From the NCBI RefSeq assembly GCF_013386115.1, contig NZ_JACAOR010000005.1:722543-786542 (forward strand): a DNA stretch of 64,000 nucleotides. Reading direction: 5' to 3'. Origin of the DNA: Pseudomonas gingeri. GTDB taxonomy: Bacteria > Pseudomonadota > Gammaproteobacteria > Pseudomonadales > Pseudomonadaceae. The translations under genes were made by a program, and so were the position numbers. Below the pieces are notes generated by a model. It was not told the DNA's origin and did no database searches. It was given only the letters and a program-made list of their open reading frames with translations. Below are positions 46,679-55,515 of this stretch, piece by piece (the first letter of the stretch is position 1; every line of letters begins with the position of its first letter).

Positions 46679-49369
46679 ATGGGGGGAGTCATTTTGCGTT
46701 CGTCCAACACCACGACCTATTCGCGTCATCCGCTTCGGGCCCTGGCCATCGCGCCGCTGGCCGGCCTGCTGTTCGCCACGGGGGCCTGGGCGGCCGAAGA
46801 CGCCCGGCAGGTCTATCACATCGCCTCGGGCCCGCTCGACGAGGTACTGCTGAGCATCAGCCGGCAAAGCGGCCAGGTGATTTCCTTCACGCCGCAGTTG
46901 AGCAACTACTCCTCGGCCCAGGTCGACGGTTCCCTGTCGGCCCGGCAGGCGGTCAGCGAAGCGCTGCGCGGCACCGGCCTGCAATTGCAGGTCAGCCCGG
47001 ACGGCGCGTTCATCATCCAGGAAGGCGCCACGCCGACCCAGGCCAGCGCGCAGTCCAGGGCCCAGACCAATGCCAAGGTGCACACCAGCGAGGCAGCCGT
47101 GCCGACCCTCGACCGGGTCATCGCCCTCGGCACCCGCCGCAACGATGCCACGGCACTGACCAGCGCCGCGCCGGTCGATGTGCTCACCAGCGAAGAACTG
47201 AAACAGACCGGCGCCACCAGCCTCAATCAGGCGCTGTTCCAGCTGCTGCCCTCGTTCAACTACCCGCAGAACCAGAGCGCGACCCGCGGGCAGAACCCCA
47301 AGGGCGCCTCGCTGCGCGGCCTGGCGCCGGACCAGACGCTGGTGCTGATCAACGGCAAGCGGCGGCATGCCTCGGCGGTGGTGAACATCTCCGGCGGCGT
47401 GCCGTTCATTGGCGCGCAGCCGGTGGACCTGGACATGATTCCCCTCAGCGCCATCGACCATGTCGAGGTGCTGCGTGACGGCGCCTCGGCCCAGTACGGC
47501 TCCGATGCGGTGGCCGGGGTGGTCAACATCGTGCTCAAGGAGCGCGACAGTGGCGGCCAGCTCAACACCCAGCTGGGCAAGTACTCCCAGGGCGACGGTT
47601 TCAGCAAGACCGCCGACGGCTGGTACGGCATCGGCTTGCCGGGGGACGGTTTCCTGACCCTGAGCTTCAACAGCCTGAACAACCGGCCCGACGATATCGG
47701 CGACAAATACATTGCCGACGGCCGCGAGCAGGACCCGCGCTGGGGTGGCGCCGGGCGCAACAAGTACAACCTGGTGGCGAATGCCGAGGTCGGCCTGAGC
47801 GATCAGTGGCGCCTCTACAGCTTCGCCACCTTTGGTCAGGACACCTCGGTCAACAACACGCCGCCGCTGCTGGCTGGCAACCCGAACAACGTGGCGGCGA
47901 TCTATCCCAACGGCACCATTCCGAAGTACCGCTACCGCTATGAAGACGGTGCGTTGACCGTTGGCAGCCGCTACGAGGACGCGAGCCTGGGACGCTTCGA
48001 CCTGAGCGCCACCTACGGTCGCGATACCCACGACGAACTGGCCTACAACACGGTCAACCCGAGCTTCGGCGCGAACAGCCCGACCAAGTTCGACGTGGCG
48101 ACGCTGATCAATGAACAGACCAACCTGAGCCTGGATTACGCCAAGGACCTGGACGTCGACTGGTCCAAGCATCCGCTAACGATTTCGGCCGGCGTCGCTT
48201 ACCGCAACGAGCGTTACCGGCTCGAAGCGGGAGATGCCGACTCCTACTCGTTCGGCGGGATCAACGGCGTCCAGGTCGGCGCGGTGCAGGCTTCGGGCCT
48301 GACCCCGGACGATGCCGGGACCTATACGCGCAATGTCGGCGGGGTGTACTTCGGCCTGGAAAACCAGTTGACCGACAAGTTCCAGTTCGGTCTGGCCGGG
48401 CGTACCGAGCATTACTCGGACTTCGGTTCGGCGACCACCGGCAAGGTCTCGGCGCGGTATGACTTCACGCCGCAGGTCGGCCTGCGCGCCACCGTCAACA
48501 ACGCCTACCGTGCGCCGACCCTGGGCCAGATCGGCACCTCCTGGACCACCACCACCAACGTCGATATCAACGGCAACCCGGTGCTGACCCGCATGCTGCC
48601 GGCCGACAACCCGGCCGCCCGGGCCCTGGGCGCGCAGCCATTGAAACCGGAGAAGTCCACCAACTTCTCCCTTGGCCTGGTGCTGCGTCCGACCGACCAG
48701 GCTTCGCTGACCATCGATGCCTACCAGATCAGCATTCGTGACCGCCTGCTCTACAGCGGCGGCATTTCCGGTCCCCGGGCCGAGCAGATTCTCCAGGCCG
48801 CCGGCTACGGCCAGTACACCTGGGCGCAGTTCATGACCAACGCCGCCGACACCCGCACCCGTGGCGTGGACATCGTCGGCAAGTACAACCTCGACCTGCA
48901 GCAGTACGGCGGCCTGACCCTGAGCGCGGGCTACACCAAGGCCAAGACCATCATCGAGCGCATCAACTCCAACCCGTATGGCTTCGATGTGCTGACCCGC
49001 GAGGCGCGCGGCTTCCTCGAACACGGCTACCCGGAAGACAAGCTGGTATTCGGCGCGACTCACCGCTACGGCCCGTGGACGGTGGCCCTGAACGAAACCC
49101 GCTATGGCGAGTACCGCAAATACGCGGCCTCCGAAGCCAATGCCCAGTACGACCAGACCTTTTCCGCCCAGTGGACCACCGACCTGGATGTGAACTACGC
49201 GTTCAGCAAGCAACTGCGCCTGTCGGTCGGGGCCAACAACCTGTTCAGCAGCACGCCGGATGACTTCAACAAGCAACTGCGCCAGACGCCGGGCCAGCAA
49301 TACAGCTACCTGTCGCCCGCGGCACCGGAGGGGGCCTTCTACTACACGCGCCTGAGCTACGACTTCTGA
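46679..49369 (+). CDS. TonB-dependent transducer/receptor with STN domain
   Basis: The protein is 896 residues from the ATG at 46679. TTG codons at 46667 and 46694 are alternatives; GGGGGAG precedes the latter. After a signal peptide ending GAWAAED comes an STN signalling domain (YHIASGPLDEVLLSISRQSGQ, VSEALRGTGLQL), a plug (SLRGLAPDQTLVLINGKRRH, VEVLRDGASAQYGSDAVAGV) and a 22-strand-type barrel ending YYTRLSYDF. The plug is of the type seen in receptors for sulfate esters, sugars or other non-siderophore ligands as well as siderophores, so the substrate is open. Confidence 0.9.
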   Translation: MGGVILRSSNTTTYSRHPLRALAIAPLAGLLFATGAWAAEDARQVYHIASGPLDEVLLSISRQSGQVISFTPQLSNYSSAQVDGSLSARQAVSEALRGTGLQLQVSPDGAFIIQEGATPTQASAQSRAQTNAKVHTSEAAVPTLDRVIALGTRRNDATALTSAAPVDVLTSEELKQTGATSLNQALFQLLPSFNYPQNQSATRGQNPKGASLRGLAPDQTLVLINGKRRHASAVVNISGGVPFIGAQPVDLDMIPLSAIDHVEVLRDGASAQYGSDAVAGVVNIVLKERDSGGQLNTQLGKYSQGDGFSKTADGWYGIGLPGDGFLTLSFNSLNNRPDDIGDKYIADGREQDPRWGGAGRNKYNLVANAEVGLSDQWRLYSFATFGQDTSVNNTPPLLAGNPNNVAAIYPNGTIPKYRYRYEDGALTVGSRYEDASLGRFDLSATYGRDTHDELAYNTVNPSFGANSPTKFDVATLINEQTNLSLDYAKDLDVDWSKHPLTISAGVAYRNERYRLEAGDADSYSFGGINGVQVGAVQASGLTPDDAGTYTRNVGGVYFGLENQLTDKFQFGLAGRTEHYSDFGSATTGKVSARYDFTPQVGLRATVNNAYRAPTLGQIGTSWTTTTNVDINGNPVLTRMLPADNPAARALGAQPLKPEKSTNFSLGLVLRPTDQASLTIDAYQISIRDRLLYSGGISGPRAEQILQAAGYGQYTWAQFMTNAADTRTRGVDIVGKYNLDLQQYGGLTLSAGYTKAKTIIERINSNPYGFDVLTREARGFLEHGYPEDKLVFGATHRYGPWTVALNETRYGEYRKYAASEANAQYDQTFSAQWTTDLDVNYAFSKQLRLSVGANNLFSSTPDDFNKQLRQTPGQQYSYLSPAAPEGAFYYTRLSYDF

Positions 49370-49382
49370 ACCTGACACCGAC

Positions 49383-49407
49383 CGTTCCCGGGCGCTGCTC
49401 GGGAACG
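49383..49407. terminator. Hairpin after the TonB receptor gene
   Basis: CGTTCCCG and CGGGAACG form an 8-bp perfect stem with a nine-base loop, 13 bp after the stop. There is no T run; it may be a partial terminator or a degenerate repeat related to the GTTCCCACGC hairpin at the end of the window. Confidence 0.5.
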
Positions 49408-49465
49408 ATCACCACGCTGTTTCTTGCTTCACCCAACATGAAAACCAAACCACCACGAGGTGACC

Positions 49466-50479
49466 ATGACATCCATCAAGACCCTGCTCGGCGGTTCGCT
49501 ACTGGCCCTGGGCCTGCTGGCCCAACAGGCGCCCGCCGCCGACAAGCCGGCACCGATCCATTTCGGTGACATCACCTGGGAAAGCGGCAGCCTGATCACC
49601 GAGGTACTGCGGCTGATCGTCGAGAAAGGTTACGGTTATCCGACCGATACCTTGCCCGGCAGCACCGTGAGCCTTGAAGCCGCCCTGGCCAAGAACGATA
49701 TCCAGGTGATCGGCGAGGAATGGGCCGGCCGCAGCCCGGCCTGGGTCAAGGCCGAAAGCGAAGGCAAGGTGTTCGGCCTCGGTGATACCGTCAAGGGCGC
49801 CACCGAAGGCTGGTGGGTCCCGGAATACGTGATCAAGGGCGACCCGGCACGGGGCATCAAGCCACTGGCGCCGGAACTCAAGTCGGTGGCCGACCTGCCG
49901 CGCTACAAGGATGTCTTCGCCGACCCCGAGGACCCGTCCCGCGGCCGCTTCCTCAACAGCCCCACCGGCTGGACCTCGGAAATCGTCAACAGCCAGAAGC
50001 TCAAGGCCTATGGCCTGACCGACAGCTTCGTCAATTTCCGCACCGGCTCCGGCGCGGCACTGGACGCCGAAGTCAGCTCCTCGGTCAAGCGCGGCAAGCC
50101 GGTGCTGTTCTACTACTGGTCGCCAACCCCGCTGCTGGGGCGTTTCAACCTGGTGAAACTGGAAGAGCCGCCGTTCGATGCCGAAGCCTGGAAAACCCTG
50201 GCCGATGCCAACAACCCGCACCCGCGTGGCACCCGCTCGATGCCGGCGCACCTGGCAATCGGTGTCTCCGCCGCGTTCAAGCAGCAATACCCGGAACTGG
50301 TCGGGGTCTTCGAGAAAGTCGACCTGCCCATCGACCTGCTGAACCGCACCCTGGCGCAGATGAGCGAGAAGCGCCTGGAACCACGCCTGGTGGCACAAGC
50401 CTTCCTGCGTGAGCAACCCCAGGTCTGGAGCCAGTGGGTACCGGCCGCGGTGGCCGAACGTGTGAAGGCGAACCTGTGA
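49466..50479 (+). CDS. OpuAC/ProX-type betaine-binding periplasmic protein
   Basis: The 337-residue protein has a signal peptide (MTSIKTLLGGSLLALGLLAQQ) and the glycine-betaine/choline-binding fold. Tryptophans stand where the cation-binding aromatic box is expected (FGDITWESG, VIGEEWAGRSPAW, EGWWVPEYVI). A quaternary amine is therefore the likely ligand. GAGG at 49457-49460 sets the ATG at 49466. No permease or ATPase gene is nearby. The next gene starts within its stop codon (TGATG). Confidence 0.85.
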   Translation: MTSIKTLLGGSLLALGLLAQQAPAADKPAPIHFGDITWESGSLITEVLRLIVEKGYGYPTDTLPGSTVSLEAALAKNDIQVIGEEWAGRSPAWVKAESEGKVFGLGDTVKGATEGWWVPEYVIKGDPARGIKPLAPELKSVADLPRYKDVFADPEDPSRGRFLNSPTGWTSEIVNSQKLKAYGLTDSFVNFRTGSGAALDAEVSSSVKRGKPVLFYYWSPTPLLGRFNLVKLEEPPFDAEAWKTLADANNPHPRGTRSMPAHLAIGVSAAFKQQYPELVGVFEKVDLPIDLLNRTLAQMSEKRLEPRLVAQAFLREQPQVWSQWVPAAVAERVKANL

Positions 50480-51408
50480 TGATCAAGCGTATCTGGCTGT
50501 CAGCGATCCTCGGCCTGGTGACCGGCCTGGCCCAGGCCGGCGACCCCGCGACCTTGCGGGTCGGTTACCAGAAGAGTTCGGTGAGCATGGTCCTGGCTCG
50601 CGAGCACAAACTGCTGGAACAGGCCCTGCCTGGCACGCAGGTGCAATGGATCGAGTTTCCCGGCGGGCCGCAGATGATCGAGGCCGTCAACGGCGGTAGC
50701 GTCGATGTGGGCAATATCGGCGATATCCCGCCGATCTTTGCCCAGGTCGCGGGTATCGACCTGCTGTATATCGGTGTCGAGCCGGCCAACGGCAAGACCG
50801 ACGCGATCATCGTGCCGGCGGCCAGCACGGTGCGCGGCGTGGCGGACCTCAAGGGCAAGCGTGTCGCCTTGCTCAAGGGCTCCAGCGCTCACAATCTGTT
50901 TCTCAAGAGCCTGATCAAGGCGGGCCTGCAACTGAGCGACGTGAACCTCGCCTACCTGTCGCCGGCGGATGCCCGGGCGGCCTTCGAGCAGGGCAAGCTC
51001 GATGCCTGGGTGATCTGGGACCCTTACTACTCGGCGGCACTGCTGGACGGCAGCGCGCGTCTGCTCAGCGACGGCCAGGACCTCAACCCCAGCGGTACGC
51101 TGTATATCGCCAGCGGTGCCTTCGCTCGCCAGCACCCGCAGAGCATCGCGCCGGTGCTCAAGGCCCTTGGCCAGGCCCAGCGGCTGTCTTTCGACCAGCC
51201 GCAGCAAAGCATCGACCTGATGACCCAGGCCCTGGGCCTGCAACGGGCGGTGGTCGAGCGCTATTTCGAGCATCGCTCGCGGGCGCCGCTGCAGACCATC
51301 GACCAGGCCACCATCGATACCCAGCAACGCACCGCCGATCTGTTCTTTGCCAATCACCTGATCCCCAAGGCGATCAAGGTGCAGCAGATTGTCTTCAAGG
51401 CCGACTGA
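50479..51408 (+). CDS. SsuA/TauA-type periplasmic binding protein
   Basis: The 309-residue protein has a signal peptide (MIKRIWLSAILGLVTGLAQA) and the aliphatic-sulfonate/taurine-binding fold: LRVGYQKSSVSMVLARE, FPGGPQMIEAVNGGSVDVGNIGD, GKRVALLKGSSAHNLFL and LDAWVIWDPYYSAAL. The ligand may be a sulfonate or another small anion. Its ATG shares one base with the preceding stop, so it is translated together with the betaine-type binding protein. No matching membrane component is encoded here. Confidence 0.87.
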   Translation: MIKRIWLSAILGLVTGLAQAGDPATLRVGYQKSSVSMVLAREHKLLEQALPGTQVQWIEFPGGPQMIEAVNGGSVDVGNIGDIPPIFAQVAGIDLLYIGVEPANGKTDAIIVPAASTVRGVADLKGKRVALLKGSSAHNLFLKSLIKAGLQLSDVNLAYLSPADARAAFEQGKLDAWVIWDPYYSAALLDGSARLLSDGQDLNPSGTLYIASGAFARQHPQSIAPVLKALGQAQRLSFDQPQQSIDLMTQALGLQRAVVERYFEHRSRAPLQTIDQATIDTQQRTADLFFANHLIPKAIKVQQIVFKAD

Positions 51409-51432
51409 GCCACGCAGAGGAAACCACCTTCC

Positions 51433-52437
51433 ATGCAACCTGTTTATATCGACTTTCTCAACGGGCTGGATATCGCAGCCCTGGACCTGGGCAATGATGA
51501 GATCCTCGCCGCCATCGAAGCCAGCCTGGCTATCCAGGGGCGCGGCGAAGCGGTGATCGAGCCACGCACGCACCTGATTCCCGGAGGCGGGATCAACGGC
51601 CATTTCAACGTCCTGCGCGGCGTGCTGGGCGGTGATATCGGCTATGCCGGGGTCAAGGTGGTCGGCGACTTCGTCGACAACTATCGCCAGGGACTGCCGT
51701 CGGAGCTGGCGATTCTCAACCTGCTGGACCCGGCCACCGGCGTGCCGAAGGCGATTCTCGACGCTTCGGCGATCACCGATATGCGCACCGGCGCGGTGAC
51801 GGCCATCGGCGCCAAGTACCTGGCCCGGCCCGACAGCAAGACCCTCGGTCATATCGGCGCGCGGGGCACCGCCTACTGGAACGTGCGGCTGCTCGATCAC
51901 CTGTTCGACTTCGACGAAATACGCGTGCATTCGCGCCGGGAGGAAAGCCGCGAGGCCTTTGCCGAGAAGCTGCGCCGCGACCTGGGCAAGCCGGTCATCG
52001 TGACCCATGACTGGGAGAGCACGGTGCGTGGCGCCGATATCGTGGTCGAGGCCTCGCGCCTGGACCAGCCGCAACCGTTGCTGCGTACCGAGTGGATTGC
52101 GCCCGGCGCCTTTGTCGTGCCCTACGGCACCATGAGCGCGGTGGAGCTGTCGCTGACCGATATCATGGCCAAGCTGGTGGTCGACGACTGGGGCCAATGC
52201 AAGGGCGGGATGTTCGGTTCGCTGCGGGCCCACGTGGAGGCGGGCAAGCTCAGCGAGCAGACCCTGCATGCCGAACTGGGGCAGATCGTCGCCGGCTTGA
52301 AGAGCGGTCGGCAGAGTCCCGAGGAGCGCATTCTGTTCTGGCACCGCGGCTTGAGCCTGAGCGATATCGCCCTGGGCCACGCCTTGTTGCAGAAGGCCGC
52401 GCGCCTGGGGATCGGCCAGCGGCTGCGCTTCGCATGA
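51433..52437 (+). CDS. Divergent ornithine cyclodeaminase/mu-crystallin family protein
   Basis: The 334-residue protein keeps the family core (EPRTHLIPGGGINGHFNVL, AGVKVVGDFVDNYRQGLPSELAILNLLD, ITDMRTGAVTAIGAKYLA). The dinucleotide loop is odd: residues 142-147 read GARGTA where relatives have GxGxQA, so the central glycine is arginine. The usual catalytic Glu-Leu-Asp after the fifth strand is Glu-Leu-Ser. Family members reduce cyclic imines or deaminate amino acids with NAD(P). The lyase gene overlaps its stop by four bases. Confidence 0.83.
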   Translation: MQPVYIDFLNGLDIAALDLGNDEILAAIEASLAIQGRGEAVIEPRTHLIPGGGINGHFNVLRGVLGGDIGYAGVKVVGDFVDNYRQGLPSELAILNLLDPATGVPKAILDASAITDMRTGAVTAIGAKYLARPDSKTLGHIGARGTAYWNVRLLDHLFDFDEIRVHSRREESREAFAEKLRRDLGKPVIVTHDWESTVRGADIVVEASRLDQPQPLLRTEWIAPGAFVVPYGTMSAVELSLTDIMAKLVVDDWGQCKGGMFGSLRAHVEAGKLSEQTLHAELGQIVAGLKSGRQSPEERILFWHRGLSLSDIALGHALLQKAARLGIGQRLRFA

Positions 52438-53930
52438 CGGCGGTCGAGCTCGACGGCCAGGGGCTGTCCCCACAGGCGTTGTTGCAAGTGGCGCGGGACG
52501 GCGCACCGCTGCGGTTCAGCGTCCAGGCGCGACAACGGATCGCCGCGGCCCACGCTTTGCTGCTGGCCCGGGCCGAGGCGGGCGAGGCGATCTATGGGGT
52601 CACCACGGGCCTTGGCGCGGCAGTGGATATCCGTCTGCTGGCGGACGATCCGGCGGTGCAGCAGCGGATCCCGCTGGGTCGCGCGGTGGGTGTCGGGCGC
52701 CTGGCCAGTCGCGAGGAAGTACGGGCGATCGCCTGTGCCCGCCTGGCCGGACTGGCCCAGGGCCGTTCGGGGATTTCCCTGGCGACGGCGCAGGCGCTGC
52801 TGGCGTTGCTCAATGCCGATATCTGCCCGGAGATACCCCTGACCGGATCGCTGGGCGAAAGCGATCTCGCGCCCCTGGCGCACCTGAGCCTGGGTTTGCT
52901 GGGCGAGGGCTGGGTGCAGTGGCAGGGGCAGCGTTTGCCGGCGGCGCAGGCCCTGGCCCGCAGTGGTTTGCCCGTCGCGCGGCTGTCCGGCAAGGACGGC
53001 CTGGCGCTGGTCTCGGCCAATGCCGCCAGTGTCGGCCTCGGGACCTTGCTGCTGGCAGAGGCCGACCGGGCCCTGGATTCGCTGCTGGCGGCGCTGGCGT
53101 TGTCCTGTGAAGGCTACCGGGCCAACCTCAGTCCGTTCCAGCCGTGGGCGGCGCGACTGCATCCGGCCAGTGGGCACGCGCGGCAATGCGCTGCGTTGCT
53201 GGCGCTGCTCAAGGGGGGGGAACTGGAGCAGCCGCAATCGGCCAGACGCTTGCAGGATCCCTTGAGCTTTCGTTGTGGCGGCGTGGTCCAGGGCGCTGCC
53301 CGACACGCCTGGGAGCAACTGCGTGAAACGCTGTCGATGGAGCTGGCGAGCGGGGCCGACAACCCGGCGTTGATTGTCGAAGAGGGACAGGTGCTGGCGA
53401 ACGCCAACTTCGACAGCACCCATCTGGCGTTGGCGAGTGAAGGGCTGGGGTTGGCGTTCAGCCGACTGGCGGTGTGCTCCGCGGAGCGCCTGGCCAAGCT
53501 GCTGTCGCCGGGTTCCAGCGAACTGCCGCGCTTCCTGATCGAGACGCCGGGGCATGTCGGCCTGGCGGCGTTGCAACGGACCTCGGCGGCCCTGGTGGCG
53601 CAGATCGGCCATCTGGCCAATCCAATGCCGGCGGTATGCATTCCGGTGGCCGACCGGGTGGAAGACTACGCCGGCCAGGCCCTGGCGGTGATCGAGAAAA
53701 CCCGCGAGCTGACCCGACTGCTGCAGACCCAGGCGGCGATCGAACTGATTGCCGCCGCCCAGGCGGTCGACTTGCGTGGAGAACGGCGGCTGGGGCAGGG
53801 CAGTGCCTCGATCTACCAGGCGGTGCGCAGCCAGGTGCCCCGGCTGGATCGGGATCGGCCGGGGGCCTGGGACGTACAGGCGTTGCTGGCGCTGATCGAG
53901 ACCCGCGGCTGGCCGGAGATCGTCGGCTGA
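52434..53930 (+). CDS. HAL/PAL-family aromatic amino acid lyase homologue lacking the MIO motif
   Basis: The 498-residue protein has the histidine ammonia-lyase fold from end to end: YGVTTGLGA with Tyr54, GSLGESDLAPLAHLSLGLLGEG, KDGLALVSANA, LQDPLSFRC and NANFDSTHLALASEGL. The tripeptide Ala-Ser-Gly that cyclises to the MIO electrophile is absent: residues 142-144 are Glu-Ser-Asp, one residue short. The usual Ser-His (HAL His83) is Gly-Arg83, Asn195 is Ser194 and Tyr280 is Leu. Ammonia elimination by the known mechanism is unlikely. ATGA overlap couples it to the upstream gene; a longer in-frame reading inside that gene was rejected. Confidence 0.88.
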   Translation: MTAVELDGQGLSPQALLQVARDGAPLRFSVQARQRIAAAHALLLARAEAGEAIYGVTTGLGAAVDIRLLADDPAVQQRIPLGRAVGVGRLASREEVRAIACARLAGLAQGRSGISLATAQALLALLNADICPEIPLTGSLGESDLAPLAHLSLGLLGEGWVQWQGQRLPAAQALARSGLPVARLSGKDGLALVSANAASVGLGTLLLAEADRALDSLLAALALSCEGYRANLSPFQPWAARLHPASGHARQCAALLALLKGGELEQPQSARRLQDPLSFRCGGVVQGAARHAWEQLRETLSMELASGADNPALIVEEGQVLANANFDSTHLALASEGLGLAFSRLAVCSAERLAKLLSPGSSELPRFLIETPGHVGLAALQRTSAALVAQIGHLANPMPAVCIPVADRVEDYAGQALAVIEKTRELTRLLQTQAAIELIAAAQAVDLRGERRLGQGSASIYQAVRSQVPRLDRDRPGAWDVQALLALIETRGWPEIVG

Positions 53931-53933
53931 TCG

Positions 53934-54539
53934 TCAGGCGGCCTGCTCGATTTCCAGCGCGGCCTTCACCGCGGCTCGCGCGCCGATCCGCGCCATGAAG
54001 CGGCCCAGCGCCGGCCAGGGCAGCAGGTCGATGTCGAAGAAGCGGTTCCAGCGCATCACGGTGAACAGGTAGATATCCGCCACGCTGAAGCCGTCATCGA
54101 GCAGATAGTCCTGGCGTGCCAGGGTGTTTTCCAGCAGGGCGAAACGCTGGAACAGGCGCGCACGGAAGATCGCCTTGACCTCGTCGGGGATCGCCGGATT
54201 GAACAGTGGGCCCATGGTCCCGTGGACCTCGCTGCCGAGGAAGTTCAGCCATTCCTGCAGGCGCACCCGCTGCCAACTGCCATTGGCCGGCGCCAGCCCG
54301 GCGTCGGGCTTGAGGTCGGCGAGAAACTGCACGATGACGCCGCCTTCGGTCAGCACCTGGCCGTTGTCCAGTTGTAGCGCCGCGACATACCCCTTGGGAT
54401 TGATGGCGAGGAAGTCGTCACCGTGCTCGGTGAGCTTGCTGCGGTTGTCGACCCGTATCAGTTCGAACGGCAGGCCGAGTTCGCGCAGCACGATATGCGG
54501 TGACAGCGAACAGGTTTCGGGGGCGTAGTACAACTTCAT
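53934..54539 (-). CDS. gstA: Beta-class glutathione S-transferase
   Basis: The 201-residue protein closely follows E. coli GstA: MKLYYAPETCSLSPHIVLRE with Cys10, the glutathione-binding NPKGYVAAL and TEGGVIVQFLAD, and the all-helical C-terminal domain (FSVADIYLFTVMRWN). It conjugates or reduces electrophiles with glutathione in the cytoplasm. It converges on the lyase gene, three bases between stops, and diverges from the LysR gene. Confidence 0.92.
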   Translation of the reverse strand: MKLYYAPETCSLSPHIVLRELGLPFELIRVDNRSKLTEHGDDFLAINPKGYVAALQLDNGQVLTEGGVIVQFLADLKPDAGLAPANGSWQRVRLQEWLNFLGSEVHGTMGPLFNPAIPDEVKAIFRARLFQRFALLENTLARQDYLLDDGFSVADIYLFTVMRWNRFFDIDLLPWPALGRFMARIGARAAVKAALEIEQAA

Positions 54540-54648
54540 GAAGGAGGACTCCAGGGCGGACGGGGTTGGTGTGCCCGCATTCTCGTATTGGCCCCGGCTC
54601 CCGGTATAATTAATACTTCATAAACCAACCATAAGGGCAGCTACTGGC

Positions 54649-55515
54649 ATGATGAACCTGATGCACTGGCGCCTGCTGGTGGCGGTCCTCGATACCGGCA
54701 CCATCAGCCGTGCCGCCGAGCAGGTCGGCATGACCCAGTCGGCGGCCAGTCAGGCCCTGGCCGCGATGGAGGAAGGGCTGGGCGCGCAACTGTTCGTGCG
54801 CGAAGCGCGGCAGGCCGTGCCCACGGCTGTCGGCCTGCAGGTGCTGGAAGAGGCGCGACTGATGCTCGGGTCGCTGCAGAAGATTCGCCAGCAGGTCGAC
54901 AGGGCCCGGGGGCTGACCCACGGCACCCTGCGCCTGGCGAGTTTTCCCATGGTCCTGAGCACGTTGCTGCCGCCGCTGTTACGGCGCTTTCGCCAGCGCC
55001 ACCCCGGTATCGAACTGGTCGCGCTGGAGGTCAGTGATCATGAGGTGGAGAGCATGCTCGCCAGTGAGCTGGTGGACGTCGGCGTCGTGCTCAACCCCGA
55101 GCCGGGGCGGGCGGCCCGCGAGTTGGGGCGCGACAGCTGGGTCGCGGTGGTTTCCATCGAGCATCACCTGGCGGCGCGTGGTGTCGACGGGCGTGTCAGT
55201 CTGGCGGAACTGGTCGCCGAACCCTTTGTGCTGGCCACCGGCGGCTGCACGGTCAATGCGCGCAGTATTGCCGCTGAAACCGGCCTGCGGCTCGAAGATA
55301 TAAGGGTTGAAGTCCGCGAGTGGAACAGCGCCTTTGCCCTGGTGCGGGAGAACCTCGGGGTGAGCCTGGTGCCGGAGCTGACCTTGCCGAAGGAGCGCAA
55401 GGGGCTGCGCATCCTGCGTCTGGAAACCCCCGTCGAGCGCCGGTTCGCGCTGGTGGCTTCGGTGGCCGGCACGAACTCGGCGGCGGTGACGGCGTTGTTC
55501 GATATGCTGGGTTGA
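54649..55515 (+). CDS. LysR-family transcriptional regulator
   Basis: The 288-residue regulator has an N-terminal winged helix (HWRLLVAVLDTGTISRAAEQ, MTQSAASQALAAMEEGLGAQLF) and a periplasmic-binding-like effector domain (GTLRLASFPMVLSTLLP, VRENLGVSLVPELTL). It is divergent from gstA, 109 bp apart, and probably controls it; it might also act on the lyase cluster. The effector cannot be read from the sequence. Confidence 0.9.
   Translation: MMNLMHWRLLVAVLDTGTISRAAEQVGMTQSAASQALAAMEEGLGAQLFVREARQAVPTAVGLQVLEEARLMLGSLQKIRQQVDRARGLTHGTLRLASFPMVLSTLLPPLLRRFRQRHPGIELVALEVSDHEVESMLASELVDVGVVLNPEPGRAARELGRDSWVAVVSIEHHLAARGVDGRVSLAELVAEPFVLATGGCTVNARSIAAETGLRLEDIRVEVREWNSAFALVRENLGVSLVPELTLPKERKGLRILRLETPVERRFALVASVAGTNSAAVTALFDMLG

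Noticed and set aside
52092..52433. Long in-frame extension of the lyase gene into the ornithine-cyclodeaminase-family gene
   Set aside because: The extra residues are a shadow of the upstream coding frame; the ATGA overlap at 52434 and the homology start both place the gene there.
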